Assembly: GCA_963934295.1 (NCBI GenBank)
Contig: CAWVXY010000004.1
Span: forward strand, 1-64,000
DNA: 64,000 nucleotides
Source: Seribacter sp963934295
GTDB taxonomy: Bacteria > Verrucomicrobiota > Verrucomicrobiia > Opitutales > Seribacteraceae
Direction of reading: 5' to 3'
Part shown: positions 17,664-26,641 of the stretch, in pieces
Position numbering within the stretch: the stretch's first letter is position 1
Layout: the number at the start of each line of letters is the position of its first letter
The notes under the pieces: generated by a model
Databases searched by the model: none
What the model was told of the DNA's origin: nothing
The model's input: only the letters and a program-made list of their open reading frames with translations
Made by a program: the position numbers and the translations under genes

Positions 17664-17690
17664 GAATTTTACCGCATTGGTAATAAATTC
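17664..17690. repeat. Imperfect inverted repeat upstream of hppA
   Basis: GAATTTTACC and GGTAATAAATTC flank a 5-base centre, 17 bases before the hppA start; the right arm has a 2-base bulge. It may form a hairpin in the hppA leader or be an operator. No trailing T-run, so not a terminator. Confidence 0.3.
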
Positions 17691-17707
17691 CCTCCCTTAT
17701 TTATTAT

Positions 17708-19894
17708 ATGAATATAGACAACCTTGTTCTTATTATACCCGCCTTTGGTGTTTTGGCACTTGCTTTCACTTGGTGGAAAACCAAACAAATCAACGCCCAC
17801 TCAGAGGGAACGCCAAGAATGGCTAAAATTGCTGCCAGTATCCAAGAAGGTGCAATGGCATTTTTGAAGGCTGAATATAAAATATTATTTGTATTTGTCA
17901 TTACAGTTGCCGTCCTTCTTGGGTGGAGTGGATCTAATAATCCAAATAGTCACGCTTTTGTTGCCATTTCTTTTGTAGTAGGAGCCTTCTGCTCAGCACT
18001 TGCAGGATATTTAGGAATGGTAGTTGCCACAAAGGCTAATGTCAGAACGACGAATGCAGCAAGGGAAAGCCTTGGAAAGGCACTTGAGGTCGCCTTCGCA
18101 GGGGGGTCAGTTATGGGTCTTGGTGTAGTTGGATTAGGTATTCTTGGTTTGGGAGGTTTGTTCGCTTATTTTGCAGATGCATTTAAAGCATTTGAAGGGG
18201 GTGACGCTCTTAACACTACCCTATCTGTTCTAACTGGATTTTCCTTTGGAGCATCATCTATCGCTTTGTTTGCAAGAGTAGGTGGTGGAATTTATACAAA
18301 AGCCGCTGATGTGGGTGCTGATTTAGTAGGAAAAGTTGAGGCCGGCATTCCGGAAGATCACCCCTTAAACCCTGCAACTATTGCTGATAATGTCGGAGAT
18401 AATGTCGGGGATGTTGCTGGAATGGGTGCTGACCTTTTTGAATCCTATGTGGGTTCTATTATTGGTACTATGATTTTAGGTGCAGCCATGGTAGCAGGGG
18501 CAACTAATTTTCAGGATCAATTAAACGGTTTATCTCCTGTTTTCCTTCCTTTAATTTTAGGGGCTATTGGAATTGTCACTTCAATCCTTGGAACATTTTT
18601 AGTGAAAGTAAAAGATGGTGGAGATCCACACAAAGCATTAAATCAAGGAGAATTAGCCTCTTCTATAGCAATGATCCTTTGTTCCTACATTGCTATCAAT
18701 CATTTCATGCCTGAATCATGGAATTATGGTGGTATTGAATACACATCTAATGGTGTCTTTTTTGCAATTATAATTGGTTTAATTGCCGGACTTGCTATCG
18801 GGAAGATTACTGAACATTACACAGGTACAAATACGAAACCTGTTAAATCAATTGTGGAACAATCAATAACAGGTAGTGCAACCAATATCATTGCCGGGCT
18901 TGGTATTGGTATGATTTCAACTACTTTTCCTATTCTTATTCTAGCAGCAGCAGTAGTTGGTGCCTATGAATTAGCAGGGCTTTACGGAATCGCAATTGCG
19001 GCAGTAGGAATGCTTTCAAATACTGGCATTCAGTTGGCAGTTGATGCATATGGACCAATATCCGATAACGCTGGAGGTATTGCTGAAATGTCAGAACTCC
19101 CAAGTGAAGTTCGCCAAAGAACAGATAAACTAGACGCAGTGGGAAATACCACTGCTGCTATTGGTAAAGGCTTTGCCATCGGTTCTGCCGCTCTTACTGC
19201 ATTGGCACTTTTTGCGGCTTTCAAAGAGACTGCAGGAATAGATGTAATCGATGTATCCACCCCAAAGGTAATGGCAGGGTTATTTATAGGTTCGATGCTT
19301 CCTTTTCTGTTTAGTGCCCTCGCCATGGGTGCTGTGGGGAGAGCTGCAATGGCAATGATACAGGAAGTTCGTAGGCAATTCAAAGAAATTCCCGCTTTAA
19401 AAAGTGCTCTTGTTATTATGAATAAGTATGAGGGTAAACCTTCAAATGAATGGTCTGACGAAGAAAGAAAGAAATTTGATGAAGCTATTGACTCTGCAGA
19501 ATATGGAAAATGCGTTGAAATTTCAACCCAGTCTGCGATTAAAGAAATGGTTGCACCCGGAATGGTTGCTATACTGACTCCCGTTGCTATTGGTTTTGGA
19601 GGAGGTGCAGTTATGCTCGGAGGCTTACTTGCCGGGGTTACTGCTTCCGGAGTACTCATGGCACTCTTTCAGTCCAATGCAGGCGGAGCGTGGGATAATG
19701 CAAAAAAGATGGTGGAGGAAGGTTATAAAATGGGAGGCAAAAAGTACGGAAAAGGCACAGAGGTTCATAAAGCAACAGTAGTTGGAGATACAGTTGGCGA
19801 CCCGCTTAAAGATACTTCAGGTCCATCACTTAACATTTTACTCAAATTGATGTCTGTGGTGGCCTTGGTTATGGCACCGTTTATTAAAGTTTAA
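17708..19894 (+). CDS. hppA: Membrane-bound ion-pumping pyrophosphatase, K+-dependent type
   Basis: 728-residue, 15-16 helix pump that couples pyrophosphate hydrolysis to H+ or Na+ export. The catalytic loop DVGADLVGKVEAGIPEDHP and the acidic motifs ADNVGDNVGDVAGMGADL are intact, as is the C-terminal GDTVGDPLKDTSGPSLN. At the known cation-specificity site the sequence is GNTTAAIGKG with Ala483 and Gly486; alanine here (instead of lysine) marks the K+-dependent subfamily, which includes both Na+- and H+-pumping members. Which ion is pumped cannot be decided by eye. It overlaps the convergent rpe gene by 4 bases. Confidence 0.95.
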   Translation: MNIDNLVLIIPAFGVLALAFTWWKTKQINAHSEGTPRMAKIAASIQEGAMAFLKAEYKILFVFVITVAVLLGWSGSNNPNSHAFVAISFVVGAFCSALAGYLGMVVATKANVRTTNAARESLGKALEVAFAGGSVMGLGVVGLGILGLGGLFAYFADAFKAFEGGDALNTTLSVLTGFSFGASSIALFARVGGGIYTKAADVGADLVGKVEAGIPEDHPLNPATIADNVGDNVGDVAGMGADLFESYVGSIIGTMILGAAMVAGATNFQDQLNGLSPVFLPLILGAIGIVTSILGTFLVKVKDGGDPHKALNQGELASSIAMILCSYIAINHFMPESWNYGGIEYTSNGVFFAIIIGLIAGLAIGKITEHYTGTNTKPVKSIVEQSITGSATNIIAGLGIGMISTTFPILILAAAVVGAYELAGLYGIAIAAVGMLSNTGIQLAVDAYGPISDNAGGIAEMSELPSEVRQRTDKLDAVGNTTAAIGKGFAIGSAALTALALFAAFKETAGIDVIDVSTPKVMAGLFIGSMLPFLFSALAMGAVGRAAMAMIQEVRRQFKEIPALKSALVIMNKYEGKPSNEWSDEERKKFDEAIDSAEYGKCVEISTQSAIKEMVAPGMVAILTPVAIGFGGGAVMLGGLLAGVTASGVLMALFQSNAGGAWDNAKKMVEEGYKMGGKKYGKGTEVHKATVVGDTVGDPLKDTSGPSLNILLKLMSVVALVMAPFIKV

Positions 19895-20556
19895 TCTTTT
19901 TCGCCTACTGACTCGGCAAAGACCTTTCGTTCGGATTCACTTCTTTTATAGTAAGCGGTTCCAGCAACAAAAACATCTACACCAGCGTCTAAGCATGCTT
20001 GTACATGCTCAGGGCCAACGCCCCCATCAACCTCAATCATATAATCGTTTGATAGATTATCTCGGATTACAGCAAGTTTCTCAACTTTCTGTAAAACATC
20101 ATGCATAAAACTTTGCCCACCAAAGCCTGGGTTAACCGTCATACATAAGACCAAATCTAGCTTTACTGAATTAATAATATTTAAAATATCGTTAACTGGC
20201 GTACTAGGATTTATAGCAATACCCACCTTTTTTTCCAAGGAGCGAATGTGATTGATCGTTTCTAGATGATCGTAAGAAGGTTCAATATGAATAGTGATAA
20301 GATCCGCCCCTGCCTTAGCGAAGGCATCAATATAAAGATGGGGATTATCCAACATTAAATGAACGTCAAAAAAAAGTTGAGACTCTTCTCTTAAATCAGC
20401 AACGGTTTGAGGACCAAAACTCAAATTAGGGACAAAATGACCATCCATAATATCCAAGTGTATCCACTTACGCTGATCATTTTCGGCAATTTTAAGGGCA
20501 TTTTTTAAATTAGCATGATTACCGGCTAATATTGAAGGGGCTAATATTTTCTCCAT
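19891..20556 (-). CDS. rpe: Ribulose-phosphate 3-epimerase
   Basis: 221-residue TIM-barrel enzyme interconverting ribulose 5-phosphate and xylulose 5-phosphate in the pentose phosphate pathway. Conserved stretches: APSILAGNHANL at the N-terminus, HLDIMDGHFVPNLSFGP with the metal-binding His and catalytic Asp, VHLMLDNP, MTVNPGFGGQSF and IEVDGGVGPEH. It is the last gene of a leftward group that starts with the TPR protein at 22193, 16 bases after the LptE-like gene. Confidence 0.95.
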   Translation of the reverse strand: MEKILAPSILAGNHANLKNALKIAENDQRKWIHLDIMDGHFVPNLSFGPQTVADLREESQLFFDVHLMLDNPHLYIDAFAKAGADLITIHIEPSYDHLETINHIRSLEKKVGIAINPSTPVNDILNIINSVKLDLVLCMTVNPGFGGQSFMHDVLQKVEKLAVIRDNLSNDYMIEVDGGVGPEHVQACLDAGVDVFVAGTAYYKRSESERKVFAESVGEKD

Positions 20557-20572
20557 AATTATATTTCGATAA

Positions 20573-21085
20573 TCACCACTTAAAATTTTCTATAAGTTGT
20601 GAAATTTGTCTACCTAAAGATTCAGATAATGCTAAAAATGCCTGTCTATCTAACGGTTTTGTTAAAGAATCTTTTCTTAAAACGGAAACTTTTTCATTTA
20701 CTACAGCTTGTTCAATTAAAAGCTTTCCATTACGATTTGAAAGAGTAACCACTGCGTTTATGTTTAAACGAAAACCAGAAGCAATAATAGTATCCTCAGG
20801 ATCAAAAATTTCGGAATTTTTAGTGTAATTCTTTAAAATAATTTGAACGAAGAAGTCTCCTTTTTTAGGGTTCGAGACAATATTAAAATGACCTCTTCGA
20901 AGAATATGTTCCCGTAATTTATGTCCTACTAGAGACCCAATTTGAGGAGCTAATGTGTGATTTTGAACTACCTCAATGTAAACACTTTTCTCACCACTAT
21001 ATCTTGGATCGGTGCTTTTATATTTACACCCTGAAAGTAAAATATAAATAAATGGAATTTGTAGCCAAAAAAAAATTTTATTCAT
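20573..21085 (-). CDS. LptE-like outer membrane lipoprotein
   Basis: 170 residues. Lipoprotein signal MNKIFFWLQIPFIYILLSGC with Cys20, then YSGEKSVYIEVVQNHTLAPQ and LREHILRRGHFNIVS, the order seen in LptE (a conserved surface strand, then a two-turn helix and a strand). LptE plugs the LptD barrel that delivers LPS to the outer leaflet. The match is by pattern and length only, so LptE is likely rather than certain. Its start overlaps the end of the TPR gene by 8 bases, which ties it to an outer membrane biogenesis pair. Confidence 0.7.
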   Translation of the reverse strand: MNKIFFWLQIPFIYILLSGCKYKSTDPRYSGEKSVYIEVVQNHTLAPQIGSLVGHKLREHILRRGHFNIVSNPKKGDFFVQIILKNYTKNSEIFDPEDTIIASGFRLNINAVVTLSNRNGKLLIEQAVVNEKVSVLRKDSLTKPLDRQAFLALSESLGRQISQLIENFKW

Positions 21086-22193
21086 CGCCGCTTCGAAGTT
21101 TTGCTACTTTGCTCTCAGCCTCCCTAGCAGCTTTGGATTCGGGGGCAATTGTTATCGCTTCATTGTAAAATTGGAGAGCCGGTCGATTGCCCAATTCTTT
21201 CCAATTTACAAGGTAATATTTTCCATACTTCTCTACATATTCTCCCACTACAACTTTACTCGCAGCAAGTGTCTCCCGCATTTTTTTTCGACCTGCCTCA
21301 GCAAGTAAAACTCTTTGCTTGGCTTCTATTAATCGAACTTTGTATTCTTCCAATTCCTCATGTTTGCTTTGCGGCGGAGACTCGGCAAAGAGTATCAAAT
21401 AATCCTCGTAGAAATTTAAAGCTTTTAAAGTGGCCCCCTGATCATAAGAGGGTCCAGCAACACGATCCTCGAATATTTTAGCTAATATAAAATAAGCTTC
21501 TTCACAAAGGTAATTATCTGGATATAAATTGGTCAACCGTTCCAACGCATCAACTGCCTCTTCTTCTTTATCATCTTTTAAAGCAATTTCAGACAATGCC
21601 ATGAGGGCTCTTGGGGCAAATCTTGGTCCTCTAGCAAGACCGGCAATTTGATTAAGCCTCAATCGATCCTGGCTTCCGGAACGAAACCGTGGAAGAACTC
21701 CCCATTTTCGAGGTAATTTTTCTTTAGCTAATCGTTCTGCAATTCTCATCAATGATTCAGCCACCCTTTCAAAATCGTAATCAGTGTAGGCCTCCGCAAT
21801 CAATCGGAGATGTTCAAACGCTTTTTGCCAATCACCCCTTTTTTCTCGGAGATTTGATGCTCGGTAAAGAGACTCAGGTCCGATCTGGATTTCCTCTTCA
21901 TTTCTAACAATCCGAAAATCAGACCTTCTCTTAGAAAATTTCTCATATATAGAGAGTGCATCCCCTATATCACCAGAAGACTCTGCAGCTTCAGCATCTA
22001 AAAACCATTGTTGAGCTTGTGCATTTTCTAAAGGATCGCGATTCTTTTTAAAAAAGCCGGTACCTGGAAATAAATGTTCTTTATCCTGAGATAATGAATT
22101 ACGATTATTTCTATTATCACCAGGAGAAACAGACCAAAGAGAGCAAAAAGACAAGATGAGTGAGATACCGATAAATATATTAAGTTGTTTCAT
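21078..22193 (-). CDS. Secreted TPR protein (BamD/YfiO-like)
   Basis: 371 residues with a cleavable-looking signal (LNIFIGISLILSFCSLWSVSPG) and no clear lipobox in the normal place. Tetratricopeptide-type helical pairs run through the protein (AQQWFLDAEAAESSGDIGDA, LIAEAYTDYDFERVAESLMR, AVDALERLTNLYPDNYLCEE, YFILAKIFEDR). The mix of long helical repeats and arginine-rich turns is like BamD-type outer membrane assembly proteins, and the neighbour downstream is LptE-like. An exact role cannot be assigned. It is separated by 15 bases from fabH upstream, so it may belong to the rpmF-plsX-fabH transcript. Confidence 0.6.
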   Translation of the reverse strand: MKQLNIFIGISLILSFCSLWSVSPGDNRNNRNSLSQDKEHLFPGTGFFKKNRDPLENAQAQQWFLDAEAAESSGDIGDALSIYEKFSKRRSDFRIVRNEEEIQIGPESLYRASNLREKRGDWQKAFEHLRLIAEAYTDYDFERVAESLMRIAERLAKEKLPRKWGVLPRFRSGSQDRLRLNQIAGLARGPRFAPRALMALSEIALKDDKEEEAVDALERLTNLYPDNYLCEEAYFILAKIFEDRVAGPSYDQGATLKALNFYEDYLILFAESPPQSKHEELEEYKVRLIEAKQRVLLAEAGRKKMRETLAASKVVVGEYVEKYGKYYLVNWKELGNRPALQFYNEAITIAPESKAAREAESKVAKLRSGDE

Positions 22194-22208
22194 TAGGTTT
22201 ATAATTTA

Positions 22209-23207
22209 TTAAAAACGAACAAGAATGGCGGACCAAGTCAAGCCTGCTCCAAATGCTACAAATAATCCCAATTCTCCTTGTTTAAAGATGGATGCCTTTG
22301 TTGCTTCATCGAAAGCAATTGGAATTGATGCAGCTGAAGTATTTCCATATTTATCTAAATTACAGAAAAACTTGTCCAATGGAATGTCCAATCGTTGAGA
22401 CAAACTTTCAACAATTCTTGCATTTGCTTGATGGGGAATTACATGATCAACATCTTTTTCACTGAAACCATTCTCAGCTAAAAGTTCTCGTGCTGCTGCT
22501 CCCATTACACGAACAGCAGATTTGAAAATTTCACGTCCATTCATTTTTAAAAAATGGCCCCTTGCCTCGAGGGTTTTCATAGATGCAGGCTCTAAAGAAC
22601 CACCCGCGGGTTGATGTAAAAGAGTTGGGTTTGAACCATCTGCCCCACTCTTAAAGCCAATAAGCTGAGGTCCTTCGCCAGAATTTGTTAGGACTGCTGC
22701 CCCGGCGCCATCTCCAAATAAAACACATGTCGTACGGTCCTCCCAATCCATTATACTGGAAAGTTTTTCCGCCCCTACCACCAAAACGCATTTGAAACGA
22801 CCACTACTGAGCATACCATCAGCAATATCCAGAGCATATAGGAAACCAGAACAGGCTGCCTCAATGTCAAAACAGGCCACTTTTGGAATCCCCAATCTAT
22901 GCTGAATAAGGCAAGCAGTTGAAGGAAATGCCATATCTGGAGTAATCGTAGCAACAATAACTAAATCAATTTCATTCGCCGTTTTACCTGCGTCTTTTAA
23001 CGCATTTTGGGCGGCAATAAAAGCGAGGTCACTGGTTGACTCTTTTTCGCTAGCAAACCTTCTCTGCTTAATACCCGTGCGGGACCTGATCCATTCATCA
23101 CTTGTATCCACTCGTTCACTCAAAGTCGCATTATCAACCACCTGAGGTGGTACATATGAACCCACACCGCTAATAATACTAGTAGATTTTCGTGGTTCCC
23201 TTGCCAT
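22209..23207 (-). CDS. fabH: 3-oxoacyl-ACP synthase III
   Basis: 332-residue condensing enzyme that starts fatty acid synthesis from acetyl-CoA and malonyl-ACP. The catalytic triad is visible: Cys in FDIEAACSGFLYAL (about residue 120), His in VIPHQANARI and Asn in KYGNTSAASIP. The entrance motif DEWIRSRTGI is also present. It begins one base after the plsX stop codon, in the common rpmF-plsX-fabH order. No fabD or fabG follows here. Confidence 0.96.
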   Translation of the reverse strand: MAREPRKSTSIISGVGSYVPPQVVDNATLSERVDTSDEWIRSRTGIKQRRFASEKESTSDLAFIAAQNALKDAGKTANEIDLVIVATITPDMAFPSTACLIQHRLGIPKVACFDIEAACSGFLYALDIADGMLSSGRFKCVLVVGAEKLSSIMDWEDRTTCVLFGDGAGAAVLTNSGEGPQLIGFKSGADGSNPTLLHQPAGGSLEPASMKTLEARGHFLKMNGREIFKSAVRVMGAAARELLAENGFSEKDVDHVIPHQANARIVESLSQRLDIPLDKFFCNLDKYGNTSAASIPIAFDEATKASIFKQGELGLFVAFGAGLTWSAILVRF

Positions 23208-23208
23208 A

Positions 23209-24276
23209 TTAATCTCTATTCAAAAGGGGTTCAGGACGAAGTATCTCATTCGCTTCATGCACATCATCAAGAACCTGTGTTAACATATCATGCTGCACTA
23301 AATCTAAGGCAATTTTAATCGCTCCACTAACATGATTACGATTAGAAGATCCATGAGCTTTGATCACATTTTTTGTAAGGCCAAGCAAGGGTGCTCCGCC
23401 AAATTGTTCGGGATTTATTCTTTGTTTTAAACTTCTAAATGCTCCTTTGGACAAAAGTGCTCCCGTTTTTCTCAATGCATTTCGTCTAAGTTCCTCATCT
23501 AGAAAACTTCCAATTAGTTTGCTCAAAGACTCACAGGCTTTAAGTACAATATTACCAACAAAACCATCACAAACTACAACATCAACCACGTTTTCAAAAA
23601 TTTGAAATCCTTCAATTAATCCCGCATAATTTATTATACTACCATCAATATCCTTTAACATTTCGTGTGTTTCGTGGATAACTTCATTTCCCTTACCTTC
23701 TTCAGTTCCAATAGTAAGAAGCCCAACCTTAGGTCTTACTAACCCAAGGGCAACTCTTGCATAATTGGAACCAAGCACTGCACTTTGAGCAATATGAAAT
23801 GGTTTAGCATGTGGGTTGGCGCCAGCATCCAGGAGGGTAAAATATCTTTCTCGACCAGGCCATATAGTGCATAAGGCTGGCCTCTCAACCCCATCAAGTG
23901 TTCTTAATTTTATAGCCCCACCTGCCATTAAACACCCAGTATTACCACAACTTAACAAAGCATCGGCTTCTCCATCCTTCAAAGCCTGTAACGCCAAGCT
24001 CATGGAAGATTTTTTCTTTCCCTTAATTCCGGCTATGGGCTTTTCTTCCATTCCTACCACCTCAGGAGAATGAACGAATTCAACCTTTGAACGGGACAAA
24101 ATAGAGTGAGAAGAAATAATAGGCTCAATTTCTTCCTCTCTTCCGAACAAAACAAACTCAGTGTTCCAAGGAGAACGATCTACTGCCTGTGCAACTCCTT
24201 CTAAAACCTCTGAAGGTCCTAGATCGCTACCCATAGCATCTATGGCAAGCTTTATTCGAGCCTCGGTCTTAGCCAT
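23209..24276 (-). CDS. plsX: Phosphate acyltransferase PlsX
   Basis: 355-residue enzyme making acyl-phosphate from acyl-ACP for phospholipid synthesis. Family stretches: IKLAIDAMGSDLGPSEVLEG, SSMSLALQALKDGEADALLS with CGNTGCLMAGG, TLLDAGANPHAKP, GFVGNIVLKACES and GAPLLGLTKNVIKAHGSS. Peripheral membrane enzyme without a signal. It lies 17 bases after rpmF and is followed directly by fabH, so lipid synthesis is coupled to ribosomal protein supply as in many bacteria. Confidence 0.96.
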   Translation of the reverse strand: MAKTEARIKLAIDAMGSDLGPSEVLEGVAQAVDRSPWNTEFVLFGREEEIEPIISSHSILSRSKVEFVHSPEVVGMEEKPIAGIKGKKKSSMSLALQALKDGEADALLSCGNTGCLMAGGAIKLRTLDGVERPALCTIWPGRERYFTLLDAGANPHAKPFHIAQSAVLGSNYARVALGLVRPKVGLLTIGTEEGKGNEVIHETHEMLKDIDGSIINYAGLIEGFQIFENVVDVVVCDGFVGNIVLKACESLSKLIGSFLDEELRRNALRKTGALLSKGAFRSLKQRINPEQFGGAPLLGLTKNVIKAHGSSNRNHVSGAIKIALDLVQHDMLTQVLDDVHEANEILRPEPLLNRD

Positions 24277-24293
24277 GCCGAAGCACTTAGGAA

Positions 24294-24470
24294 TTATACC
24301 TCTACATCAAGAACCTGCCTGCCACGATACTGACCAGTCTCAGGATTGACGCGGTGTGGGCGAGTCAAAGTCCCATCGGGTTCTTTGGCAAGTTGAGGTT
24401 CTTGGAAGCGGTTTGCACCACGACGCTTTCTGCTTCGCTGTTTAGAATGTTTTCTTTTTGGCTGTCCCAT
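24294..24470 (-). CDS. rpmF: 50S ribosomal protein L32
   Basis: 58-residue basic protein: MGQPKRKHSKQRSRKRRGAN, then a middle part with PDGTLTRPHRVNPETGQYRG and the ending RQVLDVEV. The N-terminal P-K-(R/K)-(K/R)-x-S-K-x-(R/K) pattern and the HRVNPETGQYRGRQV core identify L32. The zinc-binding cysteines found in some L32 proteins are absent, so it is the C-minus form, which does not need zinc. It heads the rpmF-plsX-fabH group. It is easily missed because of its size; the ATG at 24470 has only AT-rich leader before it. Confidence 0.95.
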   Translation of the reverse strand: MGQPKRKHSKQRSRKRRGANRFQEPQLAKEPDGTLTRPHRVNPETGQYRGRQVLDVEV

Positions 24471-24529
24471 AACTTATTGAATAATTTTTAATTTAAGCAT
24501 GATTAGTAAAATTGGTCAAGCTAAGGAAA

Positions 24530-25498
24530 TTAAGAACTGGAATTAAAATAAATGGTAAAAAGAACAGCAGACAGAAAAATTCTATACCAAACAAAAATAC
24601 CCAAACCTCGTCTAGATAAATAGCCGACCAACCAAAAAACTGAAAGGGCTGCTGATATACCTGCAACTAAACAACCAAAAAAAATGGGGCCAATAGACAA
24701 ATGTTCTTCCATTACTTCCCACTTAGTAAGAATTTTATATCCTGCTGCTGCACTCAGAGTAAGTAAACCTAGAAGAAAGCTAAATTCTGCAGCCTTTTTT
24801 CTTTGTAATCCTACTAGATACCCCCCCACAATAGTCATCATTGACCTACTGGTTCCCGGACACATTGCTACACATTGCATAAAACCTATGAATAATGATT
24901 GGGTAAAAGTTAAATCATCTAACGTTCGTCCTTGCTCAACGATTATTCCAGCATCCTTTGACTTTTTTCTTTTTTCTGCCCAGTGCATAAAAATTGCACC
25001 AAGGAATAACGCAACCGCGATGGGTAAGAGCCCAAAAAGAAACTTTTCGATTTTATCATCCAAAAGTGGTCCAAGGATAGCAGCGGGTATAAATGCAATT
25101 ATCACATGCATTGCTAACCTTTTACCTCGAGGGTCCAACCCCAGTAAACCTAAGATCATCGACCAGACTTCTTTGCGATAAAGCAAAGCAACTGCCATAA
25201 TTGCACCCGCCTGAATGACAATCAGATAAGCATTTAAAGCTTCCTGATTACCTTCTCCTGAAGAGAGAAATTCGCTGACTACAACCAAATGCCCCGTTGA
25301 TGATATAGGGAGAAATTCGGTAACACCTTCAACTATTCCATAGATAAAAGCATCAGAATAACTCATGGACTGGTTTAAATCTAGTTGTTCAATTGATTCT
25401 TCGGATAAATTACTAATCTCCTGCTGACTTAGTAAATTCCCCCCTGAAAGTAACAACAAAGCAACCAAAGAAAGAAAAAAATGTTGGCGAATAAGCAT
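24530..25498 (-). CDS. uppP: Undecaprenyl-diphosphate phosphatase with N-terminal signal extension
   Basis: 322-residue BacA-type membrane phosphatase that recycles undecaprenyl pyrophosphate for peptidoglycan and LPS synthesis. Catalytic segments: VEGVTEFLPISSTGHLVV near residue 60 and PGTSRSMMTIVGGYLVGL near 215; seven to eight helices follow. Before the family domain there is an extra stretch of about 45 residues: a hydrophobic segment (FFLSLVALLLLSGGNLL) and an acidic linker (EISNLSEESIEQLDL). The ATG at 25498 is chosen; a TTG at 25534 would add 12 residues. The added segment is either a signal peptide or one extra helix and is unusual for the family. Confidence 0.93.
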   Translation of the reverse strand: MLIRQHFFLSLVALLLLSGGNLLSQQEISNLSEESIEQLDLNQSMSYSDAFIYGIVEGVTEFLPISSTGHLVVVSEFLSSGEGNQEALNAYLIVIQAGAIMAVALLYRKEVWSMILGLLGLDPRGKRLAMHVIIAFIPAAILGPLLDDKIEKFLFGLLPIAVALFLGAIFMHWAEKRKKSKDAGIIVEQGRTLDDLTFTQSLFIGFMQCVAMCPGTSRSMMTIVGGYLVGLQRKKAAEFSFLLGLLTLSAAAGYKILTKWEVMEEHLSIGPIFFGCLVAGISAALSVFWLVGYLSRRGLGIFVWYRIFLSAVLFTIYFNSSS

Positions 25499-25579
25499 TA
25501 AAAGCTCTACAAACCTTGTTGCCCAAAAGAGCAAGAATATCTTTTGGCTTAATAATCAAAATATTCCTCATTTATATAC

Positions 25580-26635
25580 ATGGATACCTTAAAAAATCTT
25601 ACAGCTATACTGAAAAGGAAAGAGAATTTAACCAAAGAACAGATCAAGATTTCTATTGATATGCTTGTTTCTGAAAAGGTTGAATTTTCCGAAAAGGAAA
25701 GTTTCTTAATTTCTTTTTCCCAAAAGGGAGAGACCATATCTGAAATTGCTTCTTTTATTGATTCCTTCCTTGAACTCTCCAAGGATCCGGAACTTTCGGA
25801 TTTTTCAGAAAACGCAATTGACCTATGCGGGACAGGTGGGGACAGAGCAGGAAGTTTTAATATTTCAACTTTTGTTTCATTTATTATAGCAGCAGCAGGA
25901 ATTCCTGTGATTAAACATGGCAATCGATCAATCAGTTCAAAATGCGGTAGTGCGGATTTATTAGAGGCCATTGGTATTCCCCTTGAAGTCGAAAAGAATA
26001 AAAGGCAAGAAGGCGTTAAATTTTTAAATTACGCGTTTCTTTTTGCGCCTGCATTTCATCCGGCATTTAAACACATTGCCCCTGTTCGAAAAGAACTTGC
26101 GAAAAAAGGGGTTATAACAATTTTTAACATACTTGGACCCATGATTAACCCCGCTCGACCTGGATATCAATTACTGGGGGTATATTCAGAAAAATTAGTT
26201 TCCAAAATAAGTGAATCTCTAGATCAATCAGGTAAAAAAAGTGGGTTTGTCATTCACGGACGCATAAAAGGCAACGCCACGATTCAAGGTATTGATGAAT
26301 TAAGTTCTTGCGGAGAAAATATCGTACAAGGTTTTGGTCAAAACTCTTCCACTAAAAAGACCATTTGGGATGTCGAAAAATTTGGATGTAATCCAGCACC
26401 CATAGAGCATATTGCAGGAGGAGATTTATCTGAAAACTTACGAATAATGGAACGTCTGTTAGACGGTAGTGCATCAACGGGTCTTACGGATTCAATTCTA
26501 ATGAACGCATCGTTGGCATTTTTAACTACCGGGCGGACTAAAAATTTGGAGGAGGGTGTGGATCTAAGCAAAAAATTACTAAAGGATGGAACTGTCAAAA
26601 CATGGCTGGCAGAAGTTACTACTTTTTTTAAATAA
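25580..26635 (+). CDS. trpD: Anthranilate phosphoribosyltransferase
   Basis: 351-residue enzyme of tryptophan synthesis that joins anthranilate and PRPP. Motifs: DLCGTGGDRAGSFNIST (PRPP site), KHGNRSISSKCGSADLLEAIG and NILGPMINPARPGYQLLGVY. The N-terminal helical bundle is normal but rather charged. It is not beside other trp genes; it is followed after only 6 bases by glmM, so the two are co-transcribed, and is divergent from uppP. Both neighbours serve envelope precursors, so an isolated trpD here is a little odd, but the motifs leave little doubt. Confidence 0.92.
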   Translation: MDTLKNLTAILKRKENLTKEQIKISIDMLVSEKVEFSEKESFLISFSQKGETISEIASFIDSFLELSKDPELSDFSENAIDLCGTGGDRAGSFNISTFVSFIIAAAGIPVIKHGNRSISSKCGSADLLEAIGIPLEVEKNKRQEGVKFLNYAFLFAPAFHPAFKHIAPVRKELAKKGVITIFNILGPMINPARPGYQLLGVYSEKLVSKISESLDQSGKKSGFVIHGRIKGNATIQGIDELSSCGENIVQGFGQNSSTKKTIWDVEKFGCNPAPIEHIAGGDLSENLRIMERLLDGSASTGLTDSILMNASLAFLTTGRTKNLEEGVDLSKKLLKDGTVKTWLAEVTTFFK

Positions 26636-26641
26636 TTTGTC

